Positions 11,506 to 21,680 are shown, counted from the stretch's first letter. The stretch: 64,000 bases of DNA from an uncultured Ferrovum sp. (GCA_903893215.1 CAITLJ010000030.1:1-64000), one strand, 5' to 3'. The notes: generated by a model not told the origin, from the letters alone. Made by a program: numbers and translations.

Positions 11506-12012
11506 TCAGCCGCGAATCTTCTTCAGCAGAGCGGTAGTAGACCGTTCGTGCTCAAAGGCAATGGCGTGCACGCTGCCGCCGCGATCCCAGACCAGCTGGT
11601 TGCCTACAATCTGGTCTACCGGCCAGTCGCCGCCCTTCACCAGCACGTCCGGCAGTACCTGCTCGATGGTGGCCAATGGCGTATCGTCTTCAAACCAGGT
11701 GACCAAGTCAACGCAGCCAAGAGCGGCGGCCACCGCCAGGCGGTCTTCCAGGGTATTTACCGGACGATCATTACCCTTGCCTAGTCTGCGCACGGAGTCG
11801 TCGGCATTGAGCGCCAGGACCAGCGACGCACCCAAGGCACGGGCGCGCGCCAGATAGGTCACATGGCCACGATGCAGGATGTCGAACACCCCGTTGGTGA
11901 ACACCACCGGTCGCGGCAGCAAGGCAACGCGCGCGCTCAGGTCAGCCGGAGTGCAGCGCTTGCGCTCGAACACGGGGGGTTCTAGCGCATTGCCGGCAAG
12001 ATATTCAGGCAC
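11506..12012 (-). CDS. rfaE2: D-glycero-beta-D-manno-heptose 1-phosphate adenylyltransferase
   Basis: A 168-residue nucleotidyltransferase that makes ADP-heptose for the lipopolysaccharide inner core. The signature FTNGVFDILHRGHVTYL holds the nucleotide-binding HRGH motif near residue 50, and LALNADDSVRRLGK follows. The length fits the stand-alone RfaE2 form rather than the bifunctional HldE. The start is GTG and overlaps the preceding gene's end by 8 nt, so the two are coupled. Confidence 0.93.
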   Translation of the reverse strand: MPEYLAGNALEPPVFERKRCTPADLSARVALLPRPVVFTNGVFDILHRGHVTYLARARALGASLVLALNADDSVRRLGKGNDRPVNTLEDRLAVAAALGCVDLVTWFEDDTPLATIEQVLPDVLVKGGDWPVDQIVGNQLVWDRGGSVHAIAFEHERSTTALLKKIRG

Positions 12013-12835
12013 TGGCGACAGCGCTTTCCTTGCGGAAACGGTTCAGGTCGGCCGCGGTTTCAAACGTGCGGTCAAACAGGTTGGACAGGTTGTGCAGGAT
12101 CATCGACACCACCCGGCCTTCCCAGGTCTTGTCGAAATTGATCTGGTTGTCCAGCCAGTGCGACAGCCACTCCGGGTCGGGCAGGCGGCTCTGCACGGTG
12201 TCGTCAGGGAAGTGCTGCTTGCTGACGTGCAGGTTGGTGGGATGCAATGCCTTGGCGACCTTGGTATTGGCCATCAGGACGCCGATCTTGGCGAAGGCCG
12301 CCTTGGCCGTCTCACCATGTTCTTCCAGCGCACGACGCATGTACTTCAGGTAGCACCCGCCGTGACGCGCTTCATCCTTGGAGATGGTCTCGTAGATGAA
12401 CTTGATGACGGGTTCGGTGTGCCACTCGGAAGCCGCGCGATACCACTGGGTGAGGCGCACCTCGCCGCAAAAATGCAGCATGAGCGTTTCGAGCGCAGGA
12501 GCCGGGTCGAATTCAAAGCGTACCGCATGCAGTTCGGCTTCGGTCGGCACCATTTCCGGACGGAAGCGGCGCAGGTACTCCATCAGCACCAGCGAATGCT
12601 TTTGCTCCTCGTAAAACCACACTGACATGAACGCCGAAAAATCACTGTCGCCGGCGTTGTCGCGCAGGAACATTTCGGTGGCCGGCAGAGCCGCCCATTC
12701 GGTGATGGCGTTCATCCTGATGGTCTGCGCCTGCTCATCCGTCAACAGGGACGCGTCGAAGCTGTCCCAGGGGATGTCGCTTTCCATCGACCAGCGCGCC
12801 TTCTCGAGAGACTTGAACAGTTCCGGATAAAGCAT
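12005..12835 (-). CDS. Ferritin-like di-iron protein related to acyl-ACP desaturases
   Basis: A 276-residue protein with the two-iron four-helix pattern: a glutamate in the TEMFLRD helix, EEQKH, another glutamate in HFCGEV, and DEARH. The paired ExxH motifs are those of the ferritin-like superfamily, including acyl-ACP desaturases and ribonucleotide-reductase R2-like proteins. Length and motif spacing resemble the desaturase branch. MLYPEL is chosen as start because AGAGG lies upstream; a longer in-frame extension lacks support. It is transcribed away from a lipid-modification operon. The substrate is unknown; fatty-acyl oxidation is plausible. Confidence 0.7.
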   Translation of the reverse strand: MLYPELFKSLEKARWSMESDIPWDSFDASLLTDEQAQTIRMNAITEWAALPATEMFLRDNAGDSDFSAFMSVWFYEEQKHSLVLMEYLRRFRPEMVPTEAELHAVRFEFDPAPALETLMLHFCGEVRLTQWYRAASEWHTEPVIKFIYETISKDEARHGGCYLKYMRRALEEHGETAKAAFAKIGVLMANTKVAKALHPTNLHVSKQHFPDDTVQSRLPDPEWLSHWLDNQINFDKTWEGRVVSMILHNLSNLFDRTFETAADLNRFRKESAVASA

Positions 12836-13037
12836 GTCATGCCTCTGATGCGTATAAGTTATCAGGGTAGGATAGCCCAAGCTTCATGACAGTTCCACTA
12901 CGGCGACGATAGTTTGTGAACACTTGTATGCGGAGTTTTGATTGAAGAATAGGCACTCGCGGAACTGCACTCCTGACAGTATGGTCTATGCTGGCATAAC
13001 AAGTTAAGACATTTAACGTCTACAGGGAAACTGAAGC

Positions 13038-14303
13038 ATGCGTATTGCCGTGATCGGATCGGGTATTTCCGGGCTGTCTGCCGCCTGGATGCTCTCCAAG
13101 AGCCATCAGGTCACCCTGTACGAAGCGCAACCGCGCCTTGGTGGCCACACCAACACGGTGGACGTGCATGTCGATGGCTACCAGTTTCCGGTCGACACCG
13201 GATTTCTGGTGTTTAACGAGCGTACTTATCCTAACCTGATCGCTCTGTTCGCTACGCTGGGGGTGGCCTCCACCGAATCGCAGATGACCTTCAGCGTGCA
13301 GGCCGGACAAGGCGCCATCGAATGGTGCGGCACCGATCTGTCGACGGTGTTTGCGCAGAAGCGCAACCTGCTGCGCCCGAAGTTTCTGCGCATGTTGCTG
13401 CAGATCCTGCGCTGCAATCGCGAAATGACTGCCGAACATCTGGCCGGCACACTGGGTGACGAGCGCCTGGGCGACTGGCTGGACCGCAACGGTTACGGTC
13501 AGGCCATGCGCGACTGGTATCTGGTGCCGATGACCGCCGCGATCTGGTCCACGCCGCCTTCCGAGGCCCTGGATTACCCGGTCGCCACCTTCGCACGTTT
13601 CTGTCATAACCACGGCCTGCTGACTGTCAACGACCGGCCACGCTGGCGCACCGTGCTGGGCGGCGCCCGTGAATACGTGAAAATCCTGGCTGCCGGCATC
13701 ACCCATGTGCGCGCAGGCACCCCGATCAGCTCGGTACGGCGCAGCCCTGAAGGCGTGGTCATCACCCCGGTGGGTGGCCACGAGGAACACTTTGACCAGG
13801 TGGTGCTGGCCTGTCACAGCGATCAGCAACTGCGCATGCTCTCCGATGCCAGTCCGATGGAGCGCAGCGTACTCGAACGCGTGCGTTACCAGCCCAATGT
13901 GGCCGTGCTTCACACCGACGCCAGCTTCCTGCCCAAGGCACGCAAGGCCTGGGCTGCCTGGAATTATCATGTGGGCCCCGCCGGTACCGATCAGGCCAGC
14001 GTGACTTACCTGCTCAACGACCTGCAGCCCCTGCCCACGCAAACACCTGTGATGGTCACGCTCAACCCACTGCGCGATCCCGACCCTGCCACAGTGCGCG
14101 CCCGTTTTGACTATGAGCATCCACTGTTTGATCCGGCTGCGATCGCCGCCCAACGCGACCTCGCCACCATTCAGGGCGGCAATCGCGTCTGGTTTGCTGG
14201 CGCCTGGACGCGTTACGGCTTTCATGAAGACGGCCTGATGTCCGGTCTGGCGGTCGCCAAGGGCTTGGGCAGCGTGGCGCCCTGGGAACGGGCGGTCGCG
14301 TGA
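13038..14303 (+). CDS. FAD/NAD(P)-dependent oxidoreductase (amine-oxidase-like), lipid-modification operon
   Basis: A 421-residue flavoprotein. Residues 1-35 are a Rossmann fold with GSGISGLSAAW, followed by EAQPRLGGHTNTVDV, the dinucleotide-binding pattern of amine-oxidase/phytoene-desaturase-like enzymes. The C-terminus GAWTRYGFHEDGLMSGLAVAK is also typical. In many proteobacteria this gene is followed by DUF1365, a cyclopropane-fatty-acid synthase homologue and a DUF3833 lipoprotein, exactly as here. In some species the set is under an ECF sigma/ChrR response to singlet oxygen, and related genes take part in furan fatty acid synthesis. A role in oxidising methylated acyl chains is therefore plausible but inferred. 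Its stop overlaps the next start in GTGA. Confidence 0.85.
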   Translation: MRIAVIGSGISGLSAAWMLSKSHQVTLYEAQPRLGGHTNTVDVHVDGYQFPVDTGFLVFNERTYPNLIALFATLGVASTESQMTFSVQAGQGAIEWCGTDLSTVFAQKRNLLRPKFLRMLLQILRCNREMTAEHLAGTLGDERLGDWLDRNGYGQAMRDWYLVPMTAAIWSTPPSEALDYPVATFARFCHNHGLLTVNDRPRWRTVLGGAREYVKILAAGITHVRAGTPISSVRRSPEGVVITPVGGHEEHFDQVVLACHSDQQLRMLSDASPMERSVLERVRYQPNVAVLHTDASFLPKARKAWAAWNYHVGPAGTDQASVTYLLNDLQPLPTQTPVMVTLNPLRDPDPATVRARFDYEHPLFDPAAIAAQRDLATIQGGNRVWFAGAWTRYGFHEDGLMSGLAVAKGLGSVAPWERAVA

Positions 14304-15112
14304 CCACGGAACCAGCAGGACACCAGTTATTCCTCGGGCGCGTCGGTCACCACCGGCACGGCCCGGAGCAACACGGCTTCACCTATCCGGTGTTCTTCAT
14401 GGGCATGGACGTGGACGCCATGGACGCCGCCTTGCAATGCGAAGTGCCGCATGCCGCCCTGCCGTGGCCCTTCCGCCTGAATGGTTTTGGTCTGCTGGCA
14501 GTGCGCCATGTCGATCATGGCGCGCGCGATGGCAGTGCCCTGGGCCCCTGGATGCGCGACTTGCTGCGCACGGCCAACCTGCCCATCGAAGCCGGTCACT
14601 GCATCACCCTGCATACCTTTCCGCGCGTGTTGGGGCTGGGTTTCAACCCGGTCAGCTTCTGGCTCTGTCGTGATGCGCACGGACAGGTTCGCGCCCTGCT
14701 GGCAGAAGTGAACAACACCTTCGGCGAGCACCACAATTACCTGGTGGCGCGGGCCGATGGTGGCCCGGTGCAGGCCGATGACCAATTGGTCGCGCGCAAG
14801 GCGTTTCACGTGTCCCCCTTTTTTCCGGTGCAGGGCCGTTACCAGTTCCGCATCCTCGCGCAGGGGCGTGACCTGCAGGTCCGCATCGATTATCGCGACG
14901 AGGCCGGACGCGGACTGTTTGCCTACCTGCATGGATCGCCGCAGGCATTGACCGCCGGCGCGTTGACGCGCGCCTTCGTGCAACACCCGCTGCAAACCCT
15001 CACCGTACTTTCACGGATTCATCTGCATGCCCTGCGACTGTGGCGCAAGGGTGTGATATTCCACAAAAAGCCACCAGCCCCCACCAAGGAGATTTCCATT
15101 GAACGCACCTGA
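14300..15112 (+). CDS. DUF1365 family protein
   Basis: A 270-residue protein beginning at a GTG that overlaps the preceding stop. Family marks are GRVGHHRHGPEQHGFTYPVF, LHTFPRVLGLGFNPVSFWLC and EVNNTFGEHHNYL. DUF1365 proteins regularly accompany the FAD oxidoreductase and cyclopropane-synthase homologue and are thought to act on fatty acyl chains of membrane lipids. No catalytic mechanism can be read from the sequence. The 3' end overlaps the next gene by 14 nt. Confidence 0.85.
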   Translation: MTTEPAGHQLFLGRVGHHRHGPEQHGFTYPVFFMGMDVDAMDAALQCEVPHAALPWPFRLNGFGLLAVRHVDHGARDGSALGPWMRDLLRTANLPIEAGHCITLHTFPRVLGLGFNPVSFWLCRDAHGQVRALLAEVNNTFGEHHNYLVARADGGPVQADDQLVARKAFHVSPFFPVQGRYQFRILAQGRDLQVRIDYRDEAGRGLFAYLHGSPQALTAGALTRAFVQHPLQTLTVLSRIHLHALRLWRKGVIFHKKPPAPTKEISIERT

Positions 15113-16325
15113 TCGAGTGAACGCCACTCCGGCAAAGAATGCCCCACGCGGCTTCTATGCGCGTCTGCTCAATAACGTATTGGGCAAGCTGCACTGGGGC
15201 TCCCTGCAACTCACCACGCCCGACGGTCAGGTGCTGAATTTCCGTGGCGGCAATCCCGGCGCACACGGCGTGATGCGCATCACACACTGGAAATTTGCAC
15301 GCAAGGTGCTGCAAGGCGCAGAAATCGGCTTTGCCGAAGCCTACCGCGACGGCCTGTTCGAAACGCCTGACCTGACTGCCCTGCTGGCCGTGCTGTCGAA
15401 CAACTACTTTGCCCTGGAAGAAGCGCTGCCGCTGGGCCGCTTCATCATGGGTATCCACCGCCGCCTGCATGTGCTGAAAAAGAACACCCGCAAGGGCAGC
15501 CGCCGCAACATTCATGCGCATTACGATTTGGGCAATGATTTCTACAAGGAGTGGCTGGACCCCAGCATGACGTACTCGTCGGCGCTGTTCTCCGAAGCAA
15601 ACGACAGCACCTGCCTGAACTCGGCACAGATCGCCAAGTACGACCATATCCTCGATCGCCTCAACCTGCACCGCGGCGCACACATCCTGGAAGTGGGCTG
15701 CGGCTGGGGCGGTTTTGCCGAGCACGCCGCGCGCACCCGTGGTGTGCTGGTCACCGGCATCACCATCTCGCAGGCGCAGTACGATTTTGCCAAGGCACGC
15801 ATGACCACCGCCGGACTCGACGGTCAGGTGGAGATCAAGCTGATCGACTATCGCGATGTTCCCGGCAAGTTCGACGGCATCGTGTCGATCGAGATGTTTG
15901 AGGCGGTCGGCGAGGAATTCTGGCCGATCTACTTCCAGACCCTGAAGGAGCGCCTCAAATCGGGCGGTCAGGCGGTGATCCAGACCATCACCATTGCCGA
16001 AGACAAGTTCGACCTGTACCGCCGCACCACCGACTTCATCCGTGAATTCATTTTTCCGGGCGGCCTGCTGCCCTCCCCCACCCGCTTCGTACTGGAAGCC
16101 AATCGCGCCGGCTTCGAAGAGGCCGGTCGTCGTTCCTTCGGCACCGATTACGCCGAAACATTGCGCCGCTGGCGCGATGCGTTCGACGAAAAAAGCAAGC
16201 AGGTGGGTGCGATGGGTTTTGACGATCGCTTCCAGCGCCTGTGGCGCTTCTACCTGACCTATTGCGAAGTGGGCTTTGACCTGCGCTTCACCGACGTGTC
16301 GCAGTTTCATCTGAAGGCATCCTGA
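15099..16325 (+). CDS. Cyclopropane-fatty-acyl-phospholipid synthase family methyltransferase
   Basis: A 408-residue SAM-dependent methyltransferase acting on unsaturated acyl chains of membrane phospholipids. HYDLGNDFY (141-149) and the SAM-binding ILEVGCGWGG (196-205) are family hallmarks, as is VSIEMFEAVGEEFW. The start is TTG, 7 nt after AAGGAG and inside the end of the DUF1365 gene. In this operon context it may methylate without closing a cyclopropane ring, as related enzymes for methylated or furan fatty acids do, rather than being the housekeeping Cfa. The product chemistry cannot be decided from sequence alone. Confidence 0.88.
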   Translation: MNAPDRVNATPAKNAPRGFYARLLNNVLGKLHWGSLQLTTPDGQVLNFRGGNPGAHGVMRITHWKFARKVLQGAEIGFAEAYRDGLFETPDLTALLAVLSNNYFALEEALPLGRFIMGIHRRLHVLKKNTRKGSRRNIHAHYDLGNDFYKEWLDPSMTYSSALFSEANDSTCLNSAQIAKYDHILDRLNLHRGAHILEVGCGWGGFAEHAARTRGVLVTGITISQAQYDFAKARMTTAGLDGQVEIKLIDYRDVPGKFDGIVSIEMFEAVGEEFWPIYFQTLKERLKSGGQAVIQTITIAEDKFDLYRRTTDFIREFIFPGGLLPSPTRFVLEANRAGFEEAGRRSFGTDYAETLRRWRDAFDEKSKQVGAMGFDDRFQRLWRFYLTYCEVGFDLRFTDVSQFHLKAS

Positions 16326-16879
16326 TGAACGCCGCGCGGGCCTTATGTCGGCGTGCCGGTCATCTGCTTACGCTGGTCATGCTCGCCGGCCTGACCGGTT
16401 GCGCTGGCGTCGATCCAGCCGTTTACCGGCAGGAAAAGCCGGCCCTCGACATCAGCCGCTTCTTCAATGGACACATCCAGGCCTGGGGCATGTTTCAGGC
16501 ACGCAATGGCGAAGTGAAGCGGCGCTTCGACCTGAAGATGGACGGCCAGTGGCAGGGCGATGAGGGCAGCCTGCATGAGCACTTTGTCTATTCCGATGGC
16601 GAGATCCAGGACCGCGACTGGCACCTGCACCGGGTGGACGCGCAGCACGTGATCGCCACCGCCCCTGACATTGTGGGCGAAGCCAAGGGGGAAATTTCAG
16701 GCAACGCCATCCGCTGGCGTTATGTGCTCGACCTGCCGGTGGGCACCAGTCATTACCACATGGATTTTGATGACTGGATGTATCTGCAGGACGACCGCAC
16801 CCTGCTCAACCATGCCCTGATGAGCAAGTTTGGCGTGCATCTGGGCGACGTGTTCGTCACGTTCCGCAAGGAGCCATGA
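16325..16879 (+). CDS. DUF3833 lipoprotein
   Basis: A 184-residue predicted lipoprotein. The signal segment ends LAGLTGCAG with the lipobox cysteine at about residue 22. The mature part contains LDISRFFNGHIQAWGMFQ and VGTSHYHMDFDDWMYLQDD, typical of DUF3833. Its ATG overlaps the preceding stop (TGATG). It closes the four-gene lipid-modification operon. Its function is unknown; an envelope role linked to the modified lipids is inferred from the conserved context. Confidence 0.85.
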   Translation: MNAARALCRRAGHLLTLVMLAGLTGCAGVDPAVYRQEKPALDISRFFNGHIQAWGMFQARNGEVKRRFDLKMDGQWQGDEGSLHEHFVYSDGEIQDRDWHLHRVDAQHVIATAPDIVGEAKGEISGNAIRWRYVLDLPVGTSHYHMDFDDWMYLQDDRTLLNHALMSKFGVHLGDVFVTFRKEP

Positions 16880-16973
16880 GTTGCTGCGGAAGTCCGTGCA
16901 CTTGAGCACCTGCGGCGGGCGTTGCTGCTGAGCATTTGCGGCAAGCCTTGCGATCGGGGGTCTTCGCACGGTG

Positions 16974-17019
16974 GTACCAAACAAAACGGCTACCAGAGGG
17001 TAGCCGTTTTGTTTGGTAC
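16974..17019. terminator. Bidirectional rho-independent terminator
   Basis: A perfect 21-bp inverted repeat with a 4-nt AGAG loop lies between converging genes. The outer arms are A/T rich (GTACCAAACAAAACGG / CCGTTTTGTTTGGTAC), so a G/C stem followed by U-rich sequence forms on either strand. It would terminate both the lipid-modification operon and the opposing lipoprotein operon. Confidence 0.9.
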
Positions 17020-17028
17020 GTGGAGGCA

Positions 17029-17666
17029 TCAGAGTTTGGGTGGCTGGGCCCGGGGCGGTTGCGATGGCAGGCTGGCCGGGTCCAGATACTCGAACACCTT
17101 GACCACGCGCTCCACCCCCTGCGTGCTGCTGGCCACCCGGGTGGCTTCCTCGCCCTCAGCCGGCGTGACCATGCCCATCAGAAACACTTCATGGCGCTCC
17201 ACCACTGTGGCCACCACGGTGGCCTGGAAGTGTCCTTCGGACAGGTAGCGCGCCCGCACCTTATCGGCCAGCAGGGTATCGGAAGCGCGATCTGCCAGCG
17301 CGGAAATCGGACCAATGGCGGTTTCGTTGACCACGGAACGCACGTTTTCGCTGGCCTTGGCGATGTCTTCCACTCCGTTACGCACCTCGGCATTTCGCAC
17401 TTCACCTGTCAACAGGACGATGTGGTTGAAGCTGTGCGCGTTGACGTGCGCGTCCGGCCCATACTTCTGGCTGATGCGGTTGTCGATCCGCACTTCGGCC
17501 GTGTTGTCATCGAACACCGTGCCGGAGGTGCGGCGATCGGTGGCCACCAGCGCGGTGCCGAGCATGCCTCCGGCGATCAGCGGAAAGCAGCCGGTCAGGG
17601 TTGTGGCAGCCAATACTGCTGCGAGAGTGGCGAACTGCCAGGTACGGTTGCCACGGAATTGCTTCA

Positions 17667-17667
<1 letters not shown>
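17029..17667 (-). CDS. dolP: BON-domain outer-membrane lipoprotein (DolP/YraP-like)
   Basis: A 212-residue lipoprotein. The signal sequence ends TTLTGC, a lipobox, at about residue 27. Two BON domains follow: VRIDNRISQKYG through HSFNHIVLLTGEVRN, and DKVRARYLSEGHFQATVVATV through VFLMGMVTPAEGEEA. The order rsmI/yraN/diaA/dolP is the same as in enterobacteria, where DolP supports outer-membrane integrity. The ATG chosen overlaps the preceding stop in TGATG; an upstream in-frame extension would bury the signal peptide. The tail is proline-rich. Confidence 0.88.
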
Positions 17668-18269
<602 letters not shown>

Positions 18270-18330
18270 CTAAAGCCTTTCTGCCCCGTCAGCCTATTCC
18301 TGCTGCCCGCTTTAAGGGTGACCAAAGATT

Positions 18331-18741
18331 TCAGATGTTCTGGATCCACTGCCACCCCCCGGGCTGCTGGCCATTCAGGCAGAGGGCATCCAGCCGGCAA
18401 GGCGGTAACTCGCGTTGTTCTTGCAGGTAGCAGGCAATGGCATGGCGCAACCTGAGTTGCTTGCGCCAGCCAATGCTGGCCGCCGCCCCCCCGAAGGTCT
18501 GCTGTGCGCGCCAGCGCACTTCGACGAACACCAGCATGGGCCCCTGGCGGGCAATGATGTCGATCTCGCCGCCCTTGACGCGCAGATTGCGCGCGACGAT
18601 CTGCAGGCCCTGCGCCTGCAGGAAGACGCAGGCCGCTTCCTCGGCGGCGGCGCCGGCAATCAGATGGGCTGCCCGTGCAGTCGATGGGGAAGCGGGAGAC
18701 GGCGTCTTAATTGGCGACGGCGGATAGGGAGCATCACACAT
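18331..18741 (-). CDS. yraN: YraN family (UPF0102) endonuclease-like protein
   Basis: A 136-residue protein of the UPF0102 family. The C-terminal core has AAEEAACVFLQAQGLQIV, then GGEIDIIARQGPMLVFVEV, the D-(E)VK-type nuclease-like motif of the family. The first 25 residues are a Pro/Ser-rich extension. It heads the minus-strand operon with diaA and dolP and is divergent from rsmI by 62 bp. Biochemical function is unknown. Confidence 0.9.
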   Translation of the reverse strand: MCDAPYPPSPIKTPSPASPSTARAAHLIAGAAAEEAACVFLQAQGLQIVARNLRVKGGEIDIIARQGPMLVFVEVRWRAQQTFGGAAASIGWRKQLRLRHAIACYLQEQRELPPCRLDALCLNGQQPGGWQWIQNI

Positions 18742-18803
18742 GCCGTCAGTATCCGCGCCACGCTGGCACGACCCGAAGACGAACAGCGCGATACACTTAG
18801 CGT

Positions 18804-19667
18804 ATGCATGAGAACGAATTCCCCTCAGGTGTGCAGGCCGGCACCCTTCACGTGGTGGCCACCCCCATCGGCAATCTTGGCGACCTCAGTCCGCGGGCAC
18901 GCGCCGTCCTCGCCGCTGTGGACGTGGTGGCGGCCGAGGACACCCGCCACAGTGGCGCCTTGCTCGCACACTTCGGCATCCAGGCCAGGCTGGTGGCCCT
19001 GCATGAGCACAACGAAACCCAGCAATCGCAAGCCCTGCTGTCCCAGCTGCAGTCCGGCAGCTCGGTGGCGATCATCTCGGACGCCGGCACCCCGGCCATC
19101 AGCGATCCCGGCAGCCGGCTGGTGGCACTGGCGCATGGTGCGGGTGTGCCGGTGGTGGCGATCGCCGGTCCCAGCGCACTGGCGGCGGCGGTGTCCGTGG
19201 CGGGTTTCGATGCCCTACCCGTGAGCTTTTACGGCTTCCTGCCGGCAAAGGCCAAGGCGCGTCGAGAGGCACTGGTCGCGCTGCTGGATGCCACGGGCAC
19301 GCTGGTGTTTTATGAAGCGCCGCACCGCATCGAAGACATGATCGCCGACCTGGCAAGCGTGTTCCCGCATCAACGCCAACTGGTACTCGCGCGAGAACTC
19401 ACCAAACGCTTCGAGTCCGTGCACCGCTGCGCTGTGGGTGATGCGATGACCTGGCTCACCGGTCATGCTGATCGCACGCGCGGAGAGTTCGTGGTAGTGC
19501 TGGAGGGCGCGCCGCCGGCTGGGGCGCGCGACGCGTTCGGCGAGGGTCAGCGCGTGTACGGATTGCTGAGGGAATCGCTCAGTGTGTCAGAGGCCGCCCG
19601 TGCCGCCGCCAAAATCACCGGAGCCAATCGCAGCACGCTCTACGCTTGGGCGCTCGAACAACCCTGA
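18804..19667 (+). CDS. rsmI: 16S rRNA (cytidine1402-2'-O)-methyltransferase
   Basis: A 287-residue member of the tetrapyrrole-methylase superfamily. LHVVATPIGNLGDLSPRA and AEDTRHSGALLAHF are diagnostic of RsmI, as are SDAGTPAISDPG and FYEAPHRI. It methylates the 2'-OH of C1402 in the ribosomal decoding centre. It is divergent from yraN, the arrangement common in proteobacteria. The C-terminal KITGANRSTLYAWAL resembles the usual RsmI tail. Confidence 0.96.
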   Translation: MHENEFPSGVQAGTLHVVATPIGNLGDLSPRARAVLAAVDVVAAEDTRHSGALLAHFGIQARLVALHEHNETQQSQALLSQLQSGSSVAIISDAGTPAISDPGSRLVALAHGAGVPVVAIAGPSALAAAVSVAGFDALPVSFYGFLPAKAKARREALVALLDATGTLVFYEAPHRIEDMIADLASVFPHQRQLVLARELTKRFESVHRCAVGDAMTWLTGHADRTRGEFVVVLEGAPPAGARDAFGEGQRVYGLLRESLSVSEAARAAAKITGANRSTLYAWALEQP

Positions 19668-19752
19668 TCCACCCTGCACTACGGAGTGGGCAGCTACCCT
19701 GGTTGATACGCCCGGTAATGCCAAGCTGGGGCGCGCCCGCTGCGACTACCCC

Positions 19753-20238
19753 TCAATCGCGGAAATTGTTGAACTGCAGCGGCAACTCGGTGATGTCCTT
19801 GCGCAGCAGCGCGATCGCTTCCTGCAGGATGTCGCGTTTGGCGCCAGAGACACGCACGGTGTCGCCCTGGATGGCGGCCTGCACCTTCATCTTGCTGTCC
19901 TTGAGCAGGCGGATGATCTTTTTGGCGAGCTCGGTTTCCACCCCGGTCTTGATGGTGATCTCCTGCTTGACCTTGCCGCCGCTGACCTTCTGCACGTCCT
20001 TCACATCCACCGTGCGGATGTCGATGTTGCGTTTGACCAGTTTGTTGTTGAGCACGTCCTTCACCTGATCAAGCTTGAAATCGTCGTCGGCAAACACGGT
20101 CAGCACGTAGTCGTTCTGCTCGACGCGGGCATCCGAGCCCTTGAAGTCAAAGCGGGTGCTCACTTCTTTGTTGCACTGGTCGACCGCGTTCTTCAATTCC
20201 TGCTTGTCGACTTCGGATACCACGTCAAATGAAGGCAT
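19753..20238 (-). CDS. yajQ: YajQ family nucleotide-binding protein
   Basis: A 161-residue protein, full length for UPF0234. [21 protein letters not shown] and RFDFKG are signature sequences. Members bind nucleotides; in Xanthomonas the homologue binds cyclic di-GMP. It is downstream of argG on the same strand, separated by 75 bp. Confidence 0.96.
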   Translation of the reverse strand: MPSFDVVSEVDKQELKNAVDQCNKEVSTRFDFKGSDARVEQNDYVLTVFADDDFKLDQVKDVLNNKLVKRNIDIRTVDVKDVQKVSGGKVKQEITIKTGVETELAKKIIRLLKDSKMKVQAAIQGDTVRVSGAKRDILQEAIALLRKDITELPLQFNNFRD

Positions 20239-20313
20239 GCATGCTCCTGATCAATCTGGTGTTACGAGGGCGGTGCCCGCCAAGGGCGCCGCCAGGTCAG
20301 AGACGACCGCGCC

Positions 20314-21531
20314 TTACTTGCGGCCAGCGCGGGCAGCAATCCGCATGCGCAGCGCATTCAGCCGGATGAAGCCGGCGGCATCCGACTGCTGGTAGGCGCC
20401 ACCGTCATCCTCGAAGGTGCTGATGGTAGGGTCGAACAGCGAGTCGGTCTTCGAATCGCGGCCCACCACCGTGACATTGCCCTTGTACAACTTCAGACGT
20501 ACCCAGCCATTCACCACCTTCTGGGTGTCGTCGATCAGCCCCTGCAGTGCCAGGCGCTCGGGACTCCACCAATAGCCGGTGTATACCAGCGAGGCATAAC
20601 GCGCCATCAGGTCGTCCTTCAGATGCGCCACTTCGCGGTCGAGGGTGATCGACTCGATGGCACGATGTGCACGCATCATGATGGTTCCACCCGGGGTTTC
20701 GTAGCAGCCGCGCGACTTCATGCCCACGTAGCGGTTTTCCACCAGGTCGAGACGGCCAATGCCGTGCGCGCCACCAATCCGGTTGAGTTCGGTCAGTACG
20801 GTGGCCGGCGACATGCGCACGCCATTGAGCGCCACGATGTCACCCTTCTCGTACTCGACATCCAGATATTCGGACCTGTCCGGCGCGGCTTCCGGCGACA
20901 CGGTCCAGCGCCACATGTCTTCCTCGGGCTCGCGGGCCGGGTCTTCCAGCACCTTGCCTTCGTAAGAGATGTGCAGCAGGTTGGCGTCCATGCTGTAAGG
21001 GCTGCCGCCGTTCTTGTGCTTCATTTCCACCGGAATGCCGTGCTTTTCGGCATAGGCCAGCAGCTTTTCGCGGGAGACCAGGTCCCACTCGCGCCAGGGC
21101 GCAATTACCTTGATACCCGGTTGCAGGGCGTAATAGCCCAGCTCGAAACGCACCTGGTCGTTGCCTTTGCCTGTTGCGCCATGCGACACGGTGTCGGCGC
21201 CGGTTTCGCGGGCAATCTCGATCTGCCGCTTTGCAATCAGCGGACGCGCGATGCTGGTGCCGAGCAGGTATTCGCCTTCGTAGATGGCGTTGGCACGAAA
21301 CATCGGGAACACGAAGTCGCGTACGAATTCTTCGCGCAGGTCGTCGATGTAGATCTGCTTGATACCGAATTTGAGCGCTTTGGCGCGTGCCGGTTCCAGT
21401 TCTTCGCCCTGGCCGATATCGGCGGTGAAGGTCACCACCTCGCATTTGTAGGTGTCCTGCAGCCACTTCAGGATGACCGAGGTATCCAGGCCACCGGAAT
21501 AGGCCAGCACGACTTTGTTGATGTCACTCAT
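20314..21531 (-). CDS. argG: Argininosuccinate synthase
   Basis: A 405-residue enzyme joining citrulline and aspartate with [21 protein letters not shown] is the ATP-binding P-loop-like motif, and [15 protein letters not shown] is the second family signature. The length matches the type-1 enzyme. It follows argF by 187 bp, a gap that carries a 15-bp tandem duplication and TTGCAAT-type half-sites. Confidence 0.97.
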   Translation of the reverse strand: MSDINKVVLAYSGGLDTSVILKWLQDTYKCEVVTFTADIGQGEELEPARAKALKFGIKQIYIDDLREEFVRDFVFPMFRANAIYEGEYLLGTSIARPLIAKRQIEIARETGADTVSHGATGKGNDQVRFELGYYALQPGIKVIAPWREWDLVSREKLLAYAEKHGIPVEMKHKNGGSPYSMDANLLHISYEGKVLEDPAREPEEDMWRWTVSPEAAPDRSEYLDVEYEKGDIVALNGVRMSPATVLTELNRIGGAHGIGRLDLVENRYVGMKSRGCYETPGGTIMMRAHRAIESITLDREVAHLKDDLMARYASLVYTGYWWSPERLALQGLIDDTQKVVNGWVRLKLYKGNVTVVGRDSKTDSLFDPTISTFEDDGGAYQQSDAAGFIRLNALRMRIAARAGRK

Positions 21532-21650
21532 GTTCAGGGATCCGCCTCAAACGGGGGCAAAAAACAGGAAAAGGATTGCAATAAAAGCGCAATGATACCG
21601 CGATGGCGGCACGTTTGCCGCAGTGCCACAGCAGGCCGGGCCGATGTTCA

Positions 21651-21680
21651 GCGCAGCGGCCGCAGGCGCAGCGGCCACAG
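21651..21680. repeat. Two-copy 15-bp tandem repeat between argF and argG
   Basis: GCGCAGCGGCCGCAG is followed at once by GCGCAGCGGCCACAG, differing by one base. It lies in the upstream region of argG, close to the end of argF. No function is evident; it may be simple slippage in GC-rich DNA. Confidence 0.7.

Noticed and set aside
12836-13037. ECF sigma (RpoE/ChrR-type) promoter for the lipid operon
   Set aside because: TAAGA at the expected place was noted, but no acceptable TGATCC-like -35 lies 17-18 nt upstream, so no promoter is called.
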